Origin: Clostridiales bacterium
GTDB taxonomy: Bacteria; Bacillota; Clostridia; Christensenellales; Aristaeellaceae
Assembly: GCA_012513735.1 (NCBI GenBank)
Contig: JAAZBR010000004.1
Location: forward strand, 1-12,337
Direction: 5' to 3'
DNA length: 12,337 nt
Part shown: positions 1 to 6,941 of the stretch, piece by piece
Numbering within the stretch: position 1 is the first letter of the stretch
Layout: every line of letters begins with the position of its first letter
Notes under the pieces: model-generated
The model's database searches: none
What the model was told of the DNA's origin: nothing
What the model saw: the letters and a program-made list of their open reading frames with translations, nothing else
Position numbers and translations under genes: made by a program

Positions 1-337
1 CGATCACATAACCGTTGAACAGCCCGCACAGGACAGAGATCAGAAGAATCAAAAACAACGCAAGGATAGGGCTCATGCCCTGGGTGCCGATGAAGGTGGC
101 ACACAGCACGGTGCACAGACTGCACAGAGCGCCAATGGACAGGTCCATGCCGCCGCTGATCATGGAAGCCGCCATGCCCAGGGTCAGCAGGCCCAGGGGC
201 ACCATCTGCGCAAACAGATTCATGATGTTGGTCAGCGAGAAGAAACTGGTGCTCAAAAAGGAAAACAACACCATGAGCACGATAAAAATCCCGATCATGA
301 CCACTTCGTTCTTGTGCCGCATATTATTTAGCCGCAT
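1..337 (-). CDS. RbsC-type sugar ABC transporter permease, second subunit (partial, C-terminus off the window)
   Basis: Inner-membrane permease of a ribose/rhamnose/autoinducer-2-type ABC importer. Only the first 112 codons are present; the gene runs off the left edge. The ATG at 337-335 is preceded by AAGGAGGG at 353-346 with an 8-nt spacer, so this start is preferred over the in-frame ATG at 322. Visible features are a first hydrophobic helix (about residues 13-35), the family hallmark GGMDLSIGA (about residues 62-70) and a later GLFNGYVI matching GLFNGILI of the neighbouring permease. The start overlaps the end of that permease by 14 nt, so the two are probably translationally coupled. Two different permeases with one double ATPase is the arrangement of Lsr, rhamnose and YtfT/YjfF transporters. 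The substrate cannot be told from the sequence. The family is secure. Confidence 0.9.
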   Translation of the reverse strand, partial: MRLNNMRHKNEVVMIGIFIVLMVLFSFLSTSFFSLTNIMNLFAQMVPLGLLTLGMAASMISGGMDLSIGALCSLCTVLCATFIGTQGMSPILALFLILLISVLCGLFNGYVI

Positions 338-1310
338 CTGACGCTCCCTCCTTGGCGACCCGCCGTCCGACGCCGCCCCTGTTCAACGCGCCTGAAATAA
401 CGGCCAGAATGATGATGATTCCGGTCACCAGCTCCTGCCAGTAGACAGGCACCTTGGCCAGCACCAGCGCGTTGTCCACCATGCCCAGCAGCAGCACCCC
501 CAGGAATGTGCCCAGCACCGACGCGATGCCGCCGGAAAACTGGGTGCCGCCGATAACGCAGGCAGCAATCAGCTGCATTTCATATCCCGTGCCGTTGGAT
601 GGCTGCGCGATTTTCAGCTTGGATGCCGCAATGGCGGCAGCCAGTCCGGCCAGCGCGCCCGAATAGGCAAAGGAAAGCAGGTAAGCCTTGGTCTGGCTGA
701 TGCCCAGGCGCTGGGCGGCCATCTTGTTGCCGCCAACGCATAGGATGTCCCGCCCCCACCTCGTGCCATACAAAAGGAGAGCGGTCAGCACGACGACCAA
801 AATCCAGATGTGCACGGCCAGCGGATATCCCAGAATGCGGATGTTGGCAAACTTGCCGAAGGGGCCTCCCAGGCCGTCCACCCAGTTGCCGCTGGTGATC
901 AGGTTCAGCACCCCACGCATGATGCTCAGGGTGCCCAGCGTCACAACAATGGCGGGTATGTTCAGCTTGGCGATCAGGATACCGTTGAACAGCCCCAAGA
1001 CCATGCCTGTGAGCATGCCCAGCAAGATGGCCGGCACCACCTGCTGCCCGTTGGTCGCCTTGGCGAACAGGGCCACCACCATGCCCGCCACCGCATACTG
1101 GGCGCCAACGGACACATCGATGTTGCCGGTGACGATGACCACCATCATGCCCATGGCCATGACGCCCAAGGTGGCGTTGTTGTTGAGGATGTTAATAATA
1201 TTCAGACGCCTGATAAATGCCGGCGTAATGCTGGTTGCAACGACTGCAATCACCGCCAGGACGGCCAGCAGGATGAGCTCCCTTGACTTGGTTTTCAAGA
1301 AACTGCGCAA
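324..1310 (-). CDS. RbsC-type sugar ABC transporter permease, first subunit
   Basis: Membrane permease of a CUT2-type (RbsABC-like) sugar importer, 328 residues, normal for the family. It starts at TTG 1310-1308 with AAAGGAG at 1323-1317 and a 6-nt spacer, and overlaps the ATPase stop codon region. Family motifs are GNIDVSVGA (residues 62-70, the G-x-DLSVG hallmark), GLFNGILIAKL (106-116), GGNKMAAQRLGIS (193-205, cytoplasmic loop contacting the ATPase) and CVIGGTQFSGG (251-261). Hydrophobic segments lie at about 11-30, 47-62, 66-84, 90-110, 118-135, 165-182, 210-228, 245-275 and 290-306. It lies 12 nt downstream of the ATPase and overlaps the second permease by 14 nt, so it is part of one operon. 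The substrate is unknown; dehydrogenases in the same operon suggest a sugar or polyol. Confidence 0.95.
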   Translation of the reverse strand: MRSFLKTKSRELILLAVLAVIAVVATSITPAFIRRLNIINILNNNATLGVMAMGMMVVIVTGNIDVSVGAQYAVAGMVVALFAKATNGQQVVPAILLGMLTGMVLGLFNGILIAKLNIPAIVVTLGTLSIMRGVLNLITSGNWVDGLGGPFGKFANIRILGYPLAVHIWILVVVLTALLLYGTRWGRDILCVGGNKMAAQRLGISQTKAYLLSFAYSGALAGLAAAIAASKLKIAQPSNGTGYEMQLIAACVIGGTQFSGGIASVLGTFLGVLLLGMVDNALVLAKVPVYWQELVTGIIIILAVISGALNRGGVGRRVAKEGASDAAK

Positions 1311-1322
1311 AGCGTTCTCCTT

Positions 1323-2810
1323 TCAGCCCATCAGGCCTTTGGCCAGGATGGCTTCCTGCGTGGCCTCAGCAGCTTGCACCTCGGCCACCAGGCTGCCCCG
1401 CCGCATCACCAGAATGCGGTCGGAGAGGGCGATGACTTCGGGCAGATCAGAAGATATCAGAATCACGCACACGCCCTGGCTGGCAAGCTGACGCAGCAGG
1501 CGGTGAATCTCCAGCTTGGCCCCCACATCCACGCCGCTGGTAGGCTCATCAACGATCAGCACCTTGGGGTCGGCATAGAGCCATCGGGCGATGAGCGCCT
1601 TTTGCTGATTGCCGCCCGACAGGTTTTCCACGTTGATGGTCGGATCGTTGGGACGTATGCTGATCTTGTCGATGTAGTCACTGGTGGCGCTAATCTCCAG
1701 CGAGCGGTTAAGCAAGCCGTTTTTAAGCACCTTCTGCAGAGCAACGACGCTGATGTTCTTATACATGGGGTTGCCCTGAAAAAGCCCCTGGGCCCTGCGG
1801 TCCTCCGGTAGATAGCAGATGCCCCGTTCAATGGCCTCGCTGGCGGATCGGGGGGTAACGCTCTGCCCATGGATCAATACATCGCCCGCCTGAGCTTTGT
1901 TCATGCCGAATACCGTCTGTGCCCATTCGCTGCGACCTGCGCCCACCAACCCGGTCAACCCCACAATCTCCCCTGCCCGTACAGAAAAACTGATGTCTCT
2001 GAACCAGGGCTCACAGGTAAAGCCGCGGGATTCAAACAGCACCGTATCGGGCTCGATATGCTGGGAATGCATGGGCAGAAAACGCAGCTCCCGGCCTACC
2101 ATCAGGCTGACCAGCTTCTGTTCATCAAAGGCGGATGCCTGGTCGCAGGCTACCAGCAGGCCATCCCGTAGCACCGAGATGCGGTCAGCCACGCGGAACA
2201 CCTCGTCCAGTTTGTGGGAGATGTAGATAATGCCCACTCCCTGGGAACGCAGCTTCTCAATGATCTGATACAGCATTTGCACTTCGGAGCTGGAAAGGGC
2301 GGCGGTCGGCTCATCCATCACGATGACCCGGGAATGGAAGGTGATGGCGCGGGCGATAGCCACCAGCTGTCGCTTACCCAGACTGATGTCTGAAAGCCGC
2401 TGCCTCAAGTCCATCTGGATGCCCATCAGGTCCAGGGCCTCCTGCGCGGTCTTGCGCATCTTGCGGAAATCCACCACCGCATCCTGATACATGCCCTTGC
2501 AGATGTTTTCAGCCACAGACAGGTTGGGAAACAGGCTGATCTCCTGATAGATAACGCTGATGCCCAACTCAATGGATTTCCTGGGCGTCAGCTTCTGTAC
2601 CTCATTGCCATCAAAGAAAATTTGGATCCCGTCGTCTGGGGTAACCACCCCCGCAATGATTTTGATCAGCGTGCTCTTCCCTGCACCATTTTCCCCCACC
2701 AGCGCATGCACCTCGCCTGCATGCAACTGAAAGCAGACGTCCGACAGCACGCAGGTGCCGGAATACGTCTTGCTGGCGTGGCGGACTTCCAAGATTGGCG
2801 ATGTACTCAT
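1323..2810 (-). CDS. RbsA-type sugar ABC transporter ATP-binding protein (two fused nucleotide-binding domains)
   Basis: Cytoplasmic ATPase that powers the two permeases encoded downstream; 495 residues, typical of RbsA/MglA/LsrA proteins. Domain 1 has Walker A GENGAGKST (39-47), Q-loop IYQE (87-90), a somewhat divergent signature ISLGKRQ (142-148), Walker B VIVMDEP (162-168) and the H-loop histidine at 199. Domain 2 has the degenerate Walker A LVGAGRSE (288-295), a good signature LSGGNQQ (397-403), Walker B LIVDEP (418-423) and serine 454 where the H-loop histidine would be. This asymmetry is normal for the family. The start is set at ATG 2810 (MSTSPILEV), preceded by AAGGGGA; an upstream in-frame start at 2870 would overlap the SDR gene by 50 nt and adds a non-homologous leader. 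It begins 10 nt after the SDR stop. Confidence 0.95.
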   Translation of the reverse strand: MSTSPILEVRHASKTYSGTCVLSDVCFQLHAGEVHALVGENGAGKSTLIKIIAGVVTPDDGIQIFFDGNEVQKLTPRKSIELGISVIYQEISLFPNLSVAENICKGMYQDAVVDFRKMRKTAQEALDLMGIQMDLRQRLSDISLGKRQLVAIARAITFHSRVIVMDEPTAALSSSEVQMLYQIIEKLRSQGVGIIYISHKLDEVFRVADRISVLRDGLLVACDQASAFDEQKLVSLMVGRELRFLPMHSQHIEPDTVLFESRGFTCEPWFRDISFSVRAGEIVGLTGLVGAGRSEWAQTVFGMNKAQAGDVLIHGQSVTPRSASEAIERGICYLPEDRRAQGLFQGNPMYKNISVVALQKVLKNGLLNRSLEISATSDYIDKISIRPNDPTINVENLSGGNQQKALIARWLYADPKVLIVDEPTSGVDVGAKLEIHRLLRQLASQGVCVILISSDLPEVIALSDRILVMRRGSLVAEVQAAEATQEAILAKGLMG

Positions 2811-2820
2811 GCGATTCCCC

Positions 2821-3591
2821 TTACCATATTGGATAGCCACCGTCCACGGAATACACCGCACCGGTGACATAGCTGCTGTCGGAGGAGGCGAGGAAAAGCG
2901 CCACCGCCCCCAGCTCGTGTGGTTCGCCCCATCTGTTCAGGGGGATATTGACCGCCGACGCTTCATAGAAGCCGGGGTTCTCGTCCATAAACCGCCTGTT
3001 GATGTCCGTCAGAAACAACCCGGTGGCAATGGCGTTCACACGGATGTTGTACTTTGCCCATTCAGCAGCAGCACATTTTGTCAGGCACTCAATGGCCGCC
3101 TTGGAGCAGTCATAGGCTCCGGTACGCACCCCCTGCAGGGCGATCTTGGCTGCCAGCGAACCTAAGTTGATGATGTTGCCCTGTCCCTGTCGGATCATTT
3201 GCTTGCCGAAGTGCTTCATGCACAGGAAGGTGCCCGTCACGTTGGTGTCCATGATGCTGTTCCACTCCTGGAGGGAAGCGTCCTCCAGCGGTGTACTCCC
3301 CCGGCCGAGCGCGGCATTGTTGAATAGCACATCCACCCTGCCGCTGGTGTCCACAATATACTGGCATACATGGGCAACGCTTTCCTCCTGGGTGACGTTC
3401 AGCTCAGCATACCGGCAGATTGCGCCGGTTCTGCCTGCTATTTCCTGTACGGCCTGCTCCATGGCCTGTACGTTGCGGGAGGCAATCCATACTTCGGCCC
3501 CCGCCTCTGCACAGGTTTCGGCAAAAACCCGGCCCAGCCCCTGGTGGCCCCCCGTTATAACGACCACTTTGCCCTGCAGCTTCTTTTCCAT
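2821..3591 (-). CDS. SDR-family NAD(P)-dependent oxidoreductase (classical type)
   Basis: Short-chain dehydrogenase of 256 residues, probably oxidising or reducing a sugar-derived alcohol or ketone in the cytoplasm. The cofactor-binding loop is TGGHQGLG (13-20). The NNAG motif appears as NNAA (91-94). The catalytic tetrad is visible as N117 (TNVTG), S145 (NLGSLAA), Y160 and K164 (AYDCSK). The C-terminal YVTGAVYSVDGGYPIW is standard for the family. The start at ATG 3591 has AGGGAGGG at 3603-3596. It sits between a broken Gfo/Idh/MocA dehydrogenase and the ABC ATPase, which suggests a role in catabolism of the imported compound. It resembles gluconate 5-dehydrogenase or 2-deoxygluconate dehydrogenase types, but the substrate cannot be assigned. 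Confidence 0.93.
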   Translation of the reverse strand: MEKKLQGKVVVITGGHQGLGRVFAETCAEAGAEVWIASRNVQAMEQAVQEIAGRTGAICRYAELNVTQEESVAHVCQYIVDTSGRVDVLFNNAALGRGSTPLEDASLQEWNSIMDTNVTGTFLCMKHFGKQMIRQGQGNIINLGSLAAKIALQGVRTGAYDCSKAAIECLTKCAAAEWAKYNIRVNAIATGLFLTDINRRFMDENPGFYEASAVNIPLNRWGEPHELGAVALFLASSDSSYVTGAVYSVDGGYPIW

Positions 3592-3604
3592 ACTGCCCTC
3601 CCTG

Positions 3605-3825
3605 TCAGATCAACGCTGGATGCACGGGTAGGCCGGTCTCAGCGGATTGCATCGCAGCAAGCAGCGCAAGCGTCATATTGATTGCCCAAACCCGGCAGCC
3701 AACTCATTGGCCTTTTCAAGGTTCAGGTCACAAATAGCCTTTGGTTCCATGCCCAAGATACCCGCATGGGCCTCTCCCCAGAGACCTGCACCGACGATCA
3801 CCATTTTTATCCTGCCCTGGCTCAA
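3605..3825 (-). pseudogene. Gfo/Idh/MocA-family oxidoreductase remnant, central part deleted
   Basis: Both ends of a Gfo/Idh/MocA dehydrogenase survive without the middle. From TTG 3825 the first 50 codons give the Rossmann start (VIVGAGLWGEAHA, then AICDLNLEKANELAAGFG) and stop at TGA 3675-3673. A second frame then reads LALLAAMQSAETGLPVHPAL and ends at TGA 3607-3605; this is the usual C-terminus of the family (alanine-rich helix, then SAETGxPV). A normal member is about 330-390 residues, so roughly 270-310 residues are missing and the join (around 3665-3685) changes frame. The N-terminal part also looks about four residues short between the first helix and strand 2. The perfect AGGAGG 9 nt before TTG and the 13-nt gap to the SDR gene show it was the first gene of the operon. 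The product is certainly inactive. Family assignment rests on pattern recognition. Confidence 0.78.
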
Positions 3826-3834
3826 GTGCCTGAA

Positions 3835-3840
3835 CCTCCT
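3835..3840 (-). promoter_or_regulatory. Ribosome binding site AGGAGG that decides a TTG start
   Basis: AGGAGG on the minus strand lies 9 nt before TTG 3825-3823. The first ATG in frame (3804) has no comparable site at correct distance, so TTG was probably the original start of the Gfo/Idh/MocA gene, adding MSQGRIK before the Rossmann strand. Confidence 0.65.
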
Positions 3841-3866
3841 GCTGGAAATGCGTATCCTATGTGCTT

Positions 3867-3962
3867 TTGATTACAATCAAGTACATTGATTCGTCTGCTC
3901 AAATGCTGAGCTATGCTTCCAATCAATGATCTATGCAATCAAATCATGATTCCTGCAATCAA
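3867..3962. repeat. Cluster of TTGATT/AATCAA elements in the leader of the sugar operon
   Basis: Six exact copies of the hexamer AATCAA or its complement lie within 96 bp. AATCAA is at 3875-3880, 3921-3926, 3937-3942 and 3957-3962; TTGATT is at 3867-3872 and 3886-3891. Each AATCAA is preceded by C, giving four CAATCAA heptamers. TGCAATCAAA occurs twice, 20 bp apart (3934 and 3954). TTGATT-AC-AATCAA (3867-3880) forms a dyad, and AATCAATGAT plus AATCATGATT (3942-3951, perfect palindrome) add related sequence. Most copies lie downstream of the predicted transcription start. The likely reading is a multi-site operator for the sugar operon's regulator; the protein is unknown. Confidence 0.55.
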
Positions 3963-3989
3963 AATAGCATGTTGACAAACAATTGTCAA
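3961..3989 (-). promoter_or_regulatory. Predicted sigma-A promoter of the sugar/polyol operon
   Basis: On the minus strand TTGACA (3989-3984) is followed after exactly 17 nt by TATTTT (3966-3961). The -35 is perfect and the -10 matches four of six positions. Transcription would start near 3954, leaving a leader of about 130 nt before TTG 3825. It is the best promoter match upstream of the operon and fits the gene order. Confidence 0.6.
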
Positions 3990-3995
3990 CATGCT
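3966..3995. promoter_or_regulatory. 30-bp palindrome overlapping the promoter (operator and/or terminator hairpin)
   Basis: Arms of 13 bp, AGCATGTTGACAA (3966-3978) and TTGTCAACATGCT (3983-3995), pair perfectly around the 4-nt loop ACAA. The palindrome covers the -35 box and whole spacer of the predicted minus-strand promoter, as a repressor operator would. It also lies 28 nt after the TAG of the ftsH remnant and is followed on the minus strand by ATTTTG, so its RNA could act as a weak terminator of the long upstream operon. The short T tract and position on the promoter make the operator reading somewhat more likely; both may hold. Confidence 0.6.
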
Positions 3996-4023
3996 TTTAC
4001 ACTGATTCCGGCCTGAATCCCCG

Positions 4024-4326
4024 CTACTTCTGTTCTTCGTCCCGGCTGGGCAGAATGCACATGGCTTGCTCTTCCTCCAGGATCTTTATAAATTCCTCCC
4101 CCGTGATGGTTTCTTTTTCGTACAGGGCTTGGCCAGGGCGTGGAGCACAGGCTCCTTTTCCTTGAGGATTTCGCGCGCCTTGTCGTGCTGGCGTCCCACC
4201 AGGGCCACCGTCATGGCGTCGATTTTGGAGGATGTTTCGTCGGAGCAGGTTGCGGCTCAGGAACTGCTCCACCAGAATGAACAAGCCGATGGGCACCACC
4301 CACGATAACAGGAAGTTGTCGTGTGA
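4024..4326 (-). pseudogene. ftsH: ftsH (AAA+ membrane zinc protease) remnant, central part deleted and frameshifted
   Basis: Three pieces can be read. The first (about 4326-4246) begins in frame right after the preceding gene's stop and reads NFLLSWVVPIGLFILVEQFL then SRNLL, resembling the second membrane helix of FtsH. The second (4244-4128, another frame) reads SDETSSKIDAMTVALVGRQH and continues DKAREILKEKEPVLHALAK. The third returns to the first frame with ALYEKETITGEEFIKILEE and ends at TAG 4026-4024. Pieces two and three are the helical C-terminal end of FtsH peptidase; restoring one G at about 4127 joins them seamlessly. The AAA+ module, the HEXXH protease site and the N-terminus are absent (normal FtsH is 600-700 residues). 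A 91-codon open frame crosses the region but its middle is out-of-frame translation. The C-terminal identification is strong, the membrane piece moderate. No activity is possible. Confidence 0.75.
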
Positions 4327-6105
4327 TCAGAACACAATGGATATTTTTCGGTCGACGTAGCGCATGATGATACGCTCCACCTTGCCTGCCTTGACCTCAA
4401 AGGTCAACAGGCGAGTGCTGGCCGTTTCATCAAAAACGCTGGCTACATAGCGCAGTGTGCCGGTGGTGGGGTCATCGGCGGAGGCAGTATAATTGGCATA
4501 CCCATCCTTGATGTCATAGTAGATGCCCCGGTCACCCCGGTCATTGGGGGGCTGACCCATGTCGCGGAACAGCGCCGTCACATCCGCCATGTCCATGCCC
4601 ACCTTTGCCCCCCGGGGCCCCTTCATGTTGGGGTCGGTGGTGTCAATATGATACAGGGTGTTACCGATATCCAGCATCACAAAGCGTGCCTCGCCCCACT
4701 GGTAGCGGGCGCTGGTGCTGACGCCGGCTACCGCATCATCGGTGATTTCAGTGACAAGCTGCGGCTGGCCGTGGATTTCGTAAAACTTGTCGCTGACCGT
4801 CTTCATCAGCGGGATACCGGCAAAATCATCCTTGCCGTTGAAATACTTGATAATGGGGCCGTTGTTGATGGTAAACTCGCGCCTGAACTCGTTGGACACC
4901 TTGCCATACCCGTTGACGGCTATGGCCCGCAGCACAACCTTCCGCCCAGCGGGCAGCCGGATGGGTTCGCCCACGTAGCGGGGGGAATCAGTAGTAGGTT
5001 GGGTACCGTCAATGGTGAAGTACAGGGTGTGCTCCTTCATCTTGTCCTTTTTGTCCGTCTCCATGTCCCGCAGGCGGACGGAACGGGCACCCTTATACTC
5101 TCCGGGGGCCAGGTTGCAGTTTGGCGCCGGCGGCTGAGGCAGCGTGACGATGTACTTGACGCTCATCTCATCCGAGATCAAGGCACTTGACACACATACG
5201 GCACGGAAGCTGTGGGTACCCTCCCCCAGCGTGATGGGCCCCGTATACAGGGTGCCTTGCTCGGGCAGCGGGGCATCGCCCGTTGTATAGTAGATGTCAT
5301 AACCCTGGGGCGACACGAAGGATACATCCTGTTTGATCAACTGGCGACCGCCGGGCACCGTGGCCGTGGGCGGCAGCGGCACCAAGGTGCTGCGCTGGCT
5401 CATAAAGCTGTCATCCCCGGTGGCCTCAAAGGCCTTGGTCATCAGGGCGGTGGCCTCGTTCAGGCGTTCCTGCTGCAACATCAGACGGATGACGTGGCGG
5501 TAGCCCAGGGACTTGTCCGGCTGCAGCGTGGTATAGATACGGGTATAGACCTGCTCTGCCCGCTGGGGCTGTCCGGCAGCCTCGTAGGCCTCTGCCAACA
5601 GCATCAGCTTGTCCACCAGATCCTCCCGCTCGGGCTCCAGCGACAGCGCATGCTCGTAGGTGGTGATGGAGCGGGCCACATAACCCTGGTCCAACAACTC
5701 GGTGCCCAGCTGCCAATAGGCATCCGCACTGGCCTCCCGGCCCATGCGGGCCATGATCAGTTGACCGTTGGGGGTCACCATCAGGTAGATGTAGGAGCCA
5801 ATGGCCAGCAGAATGACCGCGATCAACGCAAACAAACCCACCATGGCCCAGTTGACCATGTGCCTGCGCACACGCACCTGGCCCTTCTTGCTGCGGCGGA
5901 TGCGCCGCTTGCGGCGCCGGGGCTGCTGGCGGGCTTTCTTTTTCACGCCGGGCCGCCGCTCGGGCGCCCAGTAGTCGCTGTCGTCATACACCGGCACGGC
6001 ATCACCCTTGATCAGTGGCAGCGCCTCCTGGGCCATATACTGACCGCAGTAGGGACAGACACGGCTGGCCGTATTCGATTCACGCCGGCAATTGGAACAA
6101 ATCAC
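4327..6105 (-). CDS. Zinc-ribbon, membrane-anchored TPR protein with chitobiase C-terminal-like (CHB_HEX_C) repeats
   Basis: A 592-residue multidomain protein of unknown function. The zinc ribbon uses C3, C6, C17 and C20 (CSNC ... CPYC). A very basic stretch (about 54-81, many K/R) precedes one membrane helix (about 86-110), so the N-terminus should be cytoplasmic and the rest outside. TPR-like helices follow (about 127-225; for example residues 130-160 and 167-195). Two Ig-like repeats of the chitobiase C-terminal type come next, about 258-320 (IYYTTGDAPLPEQGTLYTGP) and 335-415 (LYFTIDGTQPTTDSPRY), with the usual Y/F-T-x-DG/D-x-P and Y-x-GPI patterns. The last 170 residues match nothing I recognise. 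The GTG start at 6105 has GGAGGAG upstream and overlaps the preceding stop as GTGA, so translation is coupled to the HEAT-like gene. It may be a cell-surface or envelope sensor, but that is inference. Confidence 0.85.
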   Translation of the reverse strand: MICSNCRRESNTASRVCPYCGQYMAQEALPLIKGDAVPVYDDSDYWAPERRPGVKKKARQQPRRRKRRIRRSKKGQVRVRRHMVNWAMVGLFALIAVILLAIGSYIYLMVTPNGQLIMARMGREASADAYWQLGTELLDQGYVARSITTYEHALSLEPEREDLVDKLMLLAEAYEAAGQPQRAEQVYTRIYTTLQPDKSLGYRHVIRLMLQQERLNEATALMTKAFEATGDDSFMSQRSTLVPLPPTATVPGGRQLIKQDVSFVSPQGYDIYYTTGDAPLPEQGTLYTGPITLGEGTHSFRAVCVSSALISDEMSVKYIVTLPQPPAPNCNLAPGEYKGARSVRLRDMETDKKDKMKEHTLYFTIDGTQPTTDSPRYVGEPIRLPAGRKVVLRAIAVNGYGKVSNEFRREFTINNGPIIKYFNGKDDFAGIPLMKTVSDKFYEIHGQPQLVTEITDDAVAGVSTSARYQWGEARFVMLDIGNTLYHIDTTDPNMKGPRGAKVGMDMADVTALFRDMGQPPNDRGDRGIYYDIKDGYANYTASADDPTTGTLRYVASVFDETASTRLLTFEVKAGKVERIIMRYVDRKISIVF

Positions 6106-6941
6106 GGACGCCGCTCCTCCTGCAGGCCAAAGAGAGCCTCATACTCCGGATCATCATAAAACTCGCGCTCAGGCGGATCACCGCCCAATTGCTCAATGGC
6201 ATTGCGCAGCTCAATATAGTCCAGATAGCGCAGCTTCTCCTCCTGGGCAGCCTCCATCAGCACAGGCAGTGCTCTGTCATCCCCCAGGCGCCCCAGGTAA
6301 GCAGCCAATTGAGCTCGGCGCTGAGGCAGCTTTTGAAACAGCTCGATCAGCGTCTGATAGGTGCGCTCCTCCCCCGGATAACGGCTGAGCAGGGACAAAA
6401 TCGCCTCCTTGCCCGCATCGCTGGCGCCCTCCAGCCCTTCCAGCAGACCAGGGAGCGCGTCGACGCCCATCTGCTCCAGGCTGTCCAGGGCATTGTCGCA
6501 CAGCTCATCCAGCCATTCGCGGTGCTGCTGCCAAGCAATGTAGCGCGCCATGGGCAGCCGGCTGTCCATCTCGCGCAGCAGCGTGATCGCCAGCATGCGC
6601 TGCTCATTGCTGACGCCATCATGGTCCAGCAACGCATCCAGTACAGGCTCGGCGGCCTTCCCCAGGTCACTGATACGATTGAGCAGCATATCGGGCACGC
6701 TGATGTGCGCCTTGATGTACTCTCCCATCCAGTCAATCAGCAGGTCTGCGCTGTCCCACTGCTCAAAGTATTCGCCGGGCCTGCATCCGTCCAGCCAGTC
6801 GGCCGGCGTCTCCAAAAAGGCTTCATAGACGGCGGGCATCTGCTGCTCCAGCTCGTCCACATCCTGCTGATCCTCGGGCAGCGCTTCCATCCAAGCCTTG
6901 ATATAATCCGCAAACCGGCGGTCAAAATCCGGACAATTCAT
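6102..6941 (-). CDS. HEAT-like repeat protein, function unknown
   Basis: A 279-residue acidic, almost all-helical soluble protein with no signal peptide or membrane segment. Helical pairs resembling HEAT/armadillo repeats occur at about 85-108, 148-180, 183-215 and 219-242; examples are DALPGLLEGL and DDRALPVLMEAAQ, with the typical D-x-x-A-L-P-x-L spacing. Its N-terminal 80 residues are tryptophan-rich (W17, W49, W62, W71) and look like a separate domain. HEAT proteins usually act as protein-interaction scaffolds; no catalytic motif is visible. It starts at ATG 6941 inside the end of hslO (ATGA overlap) and ends overlapping the next start (GTGA), so it is co-translated with Hsp33 and the zinc-ribbon protein. 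I do not recognise a named family. Confidence 0.85.
   Translation of the reverse strand: MNCPDFDRRFADYIKAWMEALPEDQQDVDELEQQMPAVYEAFLETPADWLDGCRPGEYFEQWDSADLLIDWMGEYIKAHISVPDMLLNRISDLGKAAEPVLDALLDHDGVSNEQRMLAITLLREMDSRLPMARYIAWQQHREWLDELCDNALDSLEQMGVDALPGLLEGLEGASDAGKEAILSLLSRYPGEERTYQTLIELFQKLPQRRAQLAAYLGRLGDDRALPVLMEAAQEEKLRYLDYIELRNAIEQLGGDPPEREFYDDPEYEALFGLQEERRP

Noticed and set aside
688..1491. 267-codon plus-strand open frame opposite the permease and ATPase genes
   Set aside because: Antisense shadow of well-identified transporter genes; no ribosome binding site and low-complexity composition.
2811..2870. Longer ATPase start at 2870
   Set aside because: It would overlap the SDR gene by 50 nt and adds a leader with no family similarity; ATG 2810 has a usable ribosome binding site.
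3682..3889. Small plus-strand open frames between the two remnants
   Set aside because: They lie antisense to the Gfo/Idh/MocA remnant and have neither ribosome binding sites nor recognisable sequence.
3972..4000. Plus-strand promoter TTGACA-N17-TTTTAC
   Set aside because: The -35 is only the mirror half of the palindrome, the -10 is poor and no plus-strand gene lies downstream before 9804.
4024..4299. 91-residue open frame as a genuine small protein
   Set aside because: Its middle is out-of-frame reading of FtsH C-terminal sequence, so the frame is open by chance.
5212..6159. 315-codon plus-strand open frame opposite the zinc-ribbon gene, and the similar one at 6015-7022
   Set aside because: Histidine/glutamine/leucine-rich translations typical of antisense reading of GC-rich genes; no recognisable domain, and the minus-strand genes are coherent.
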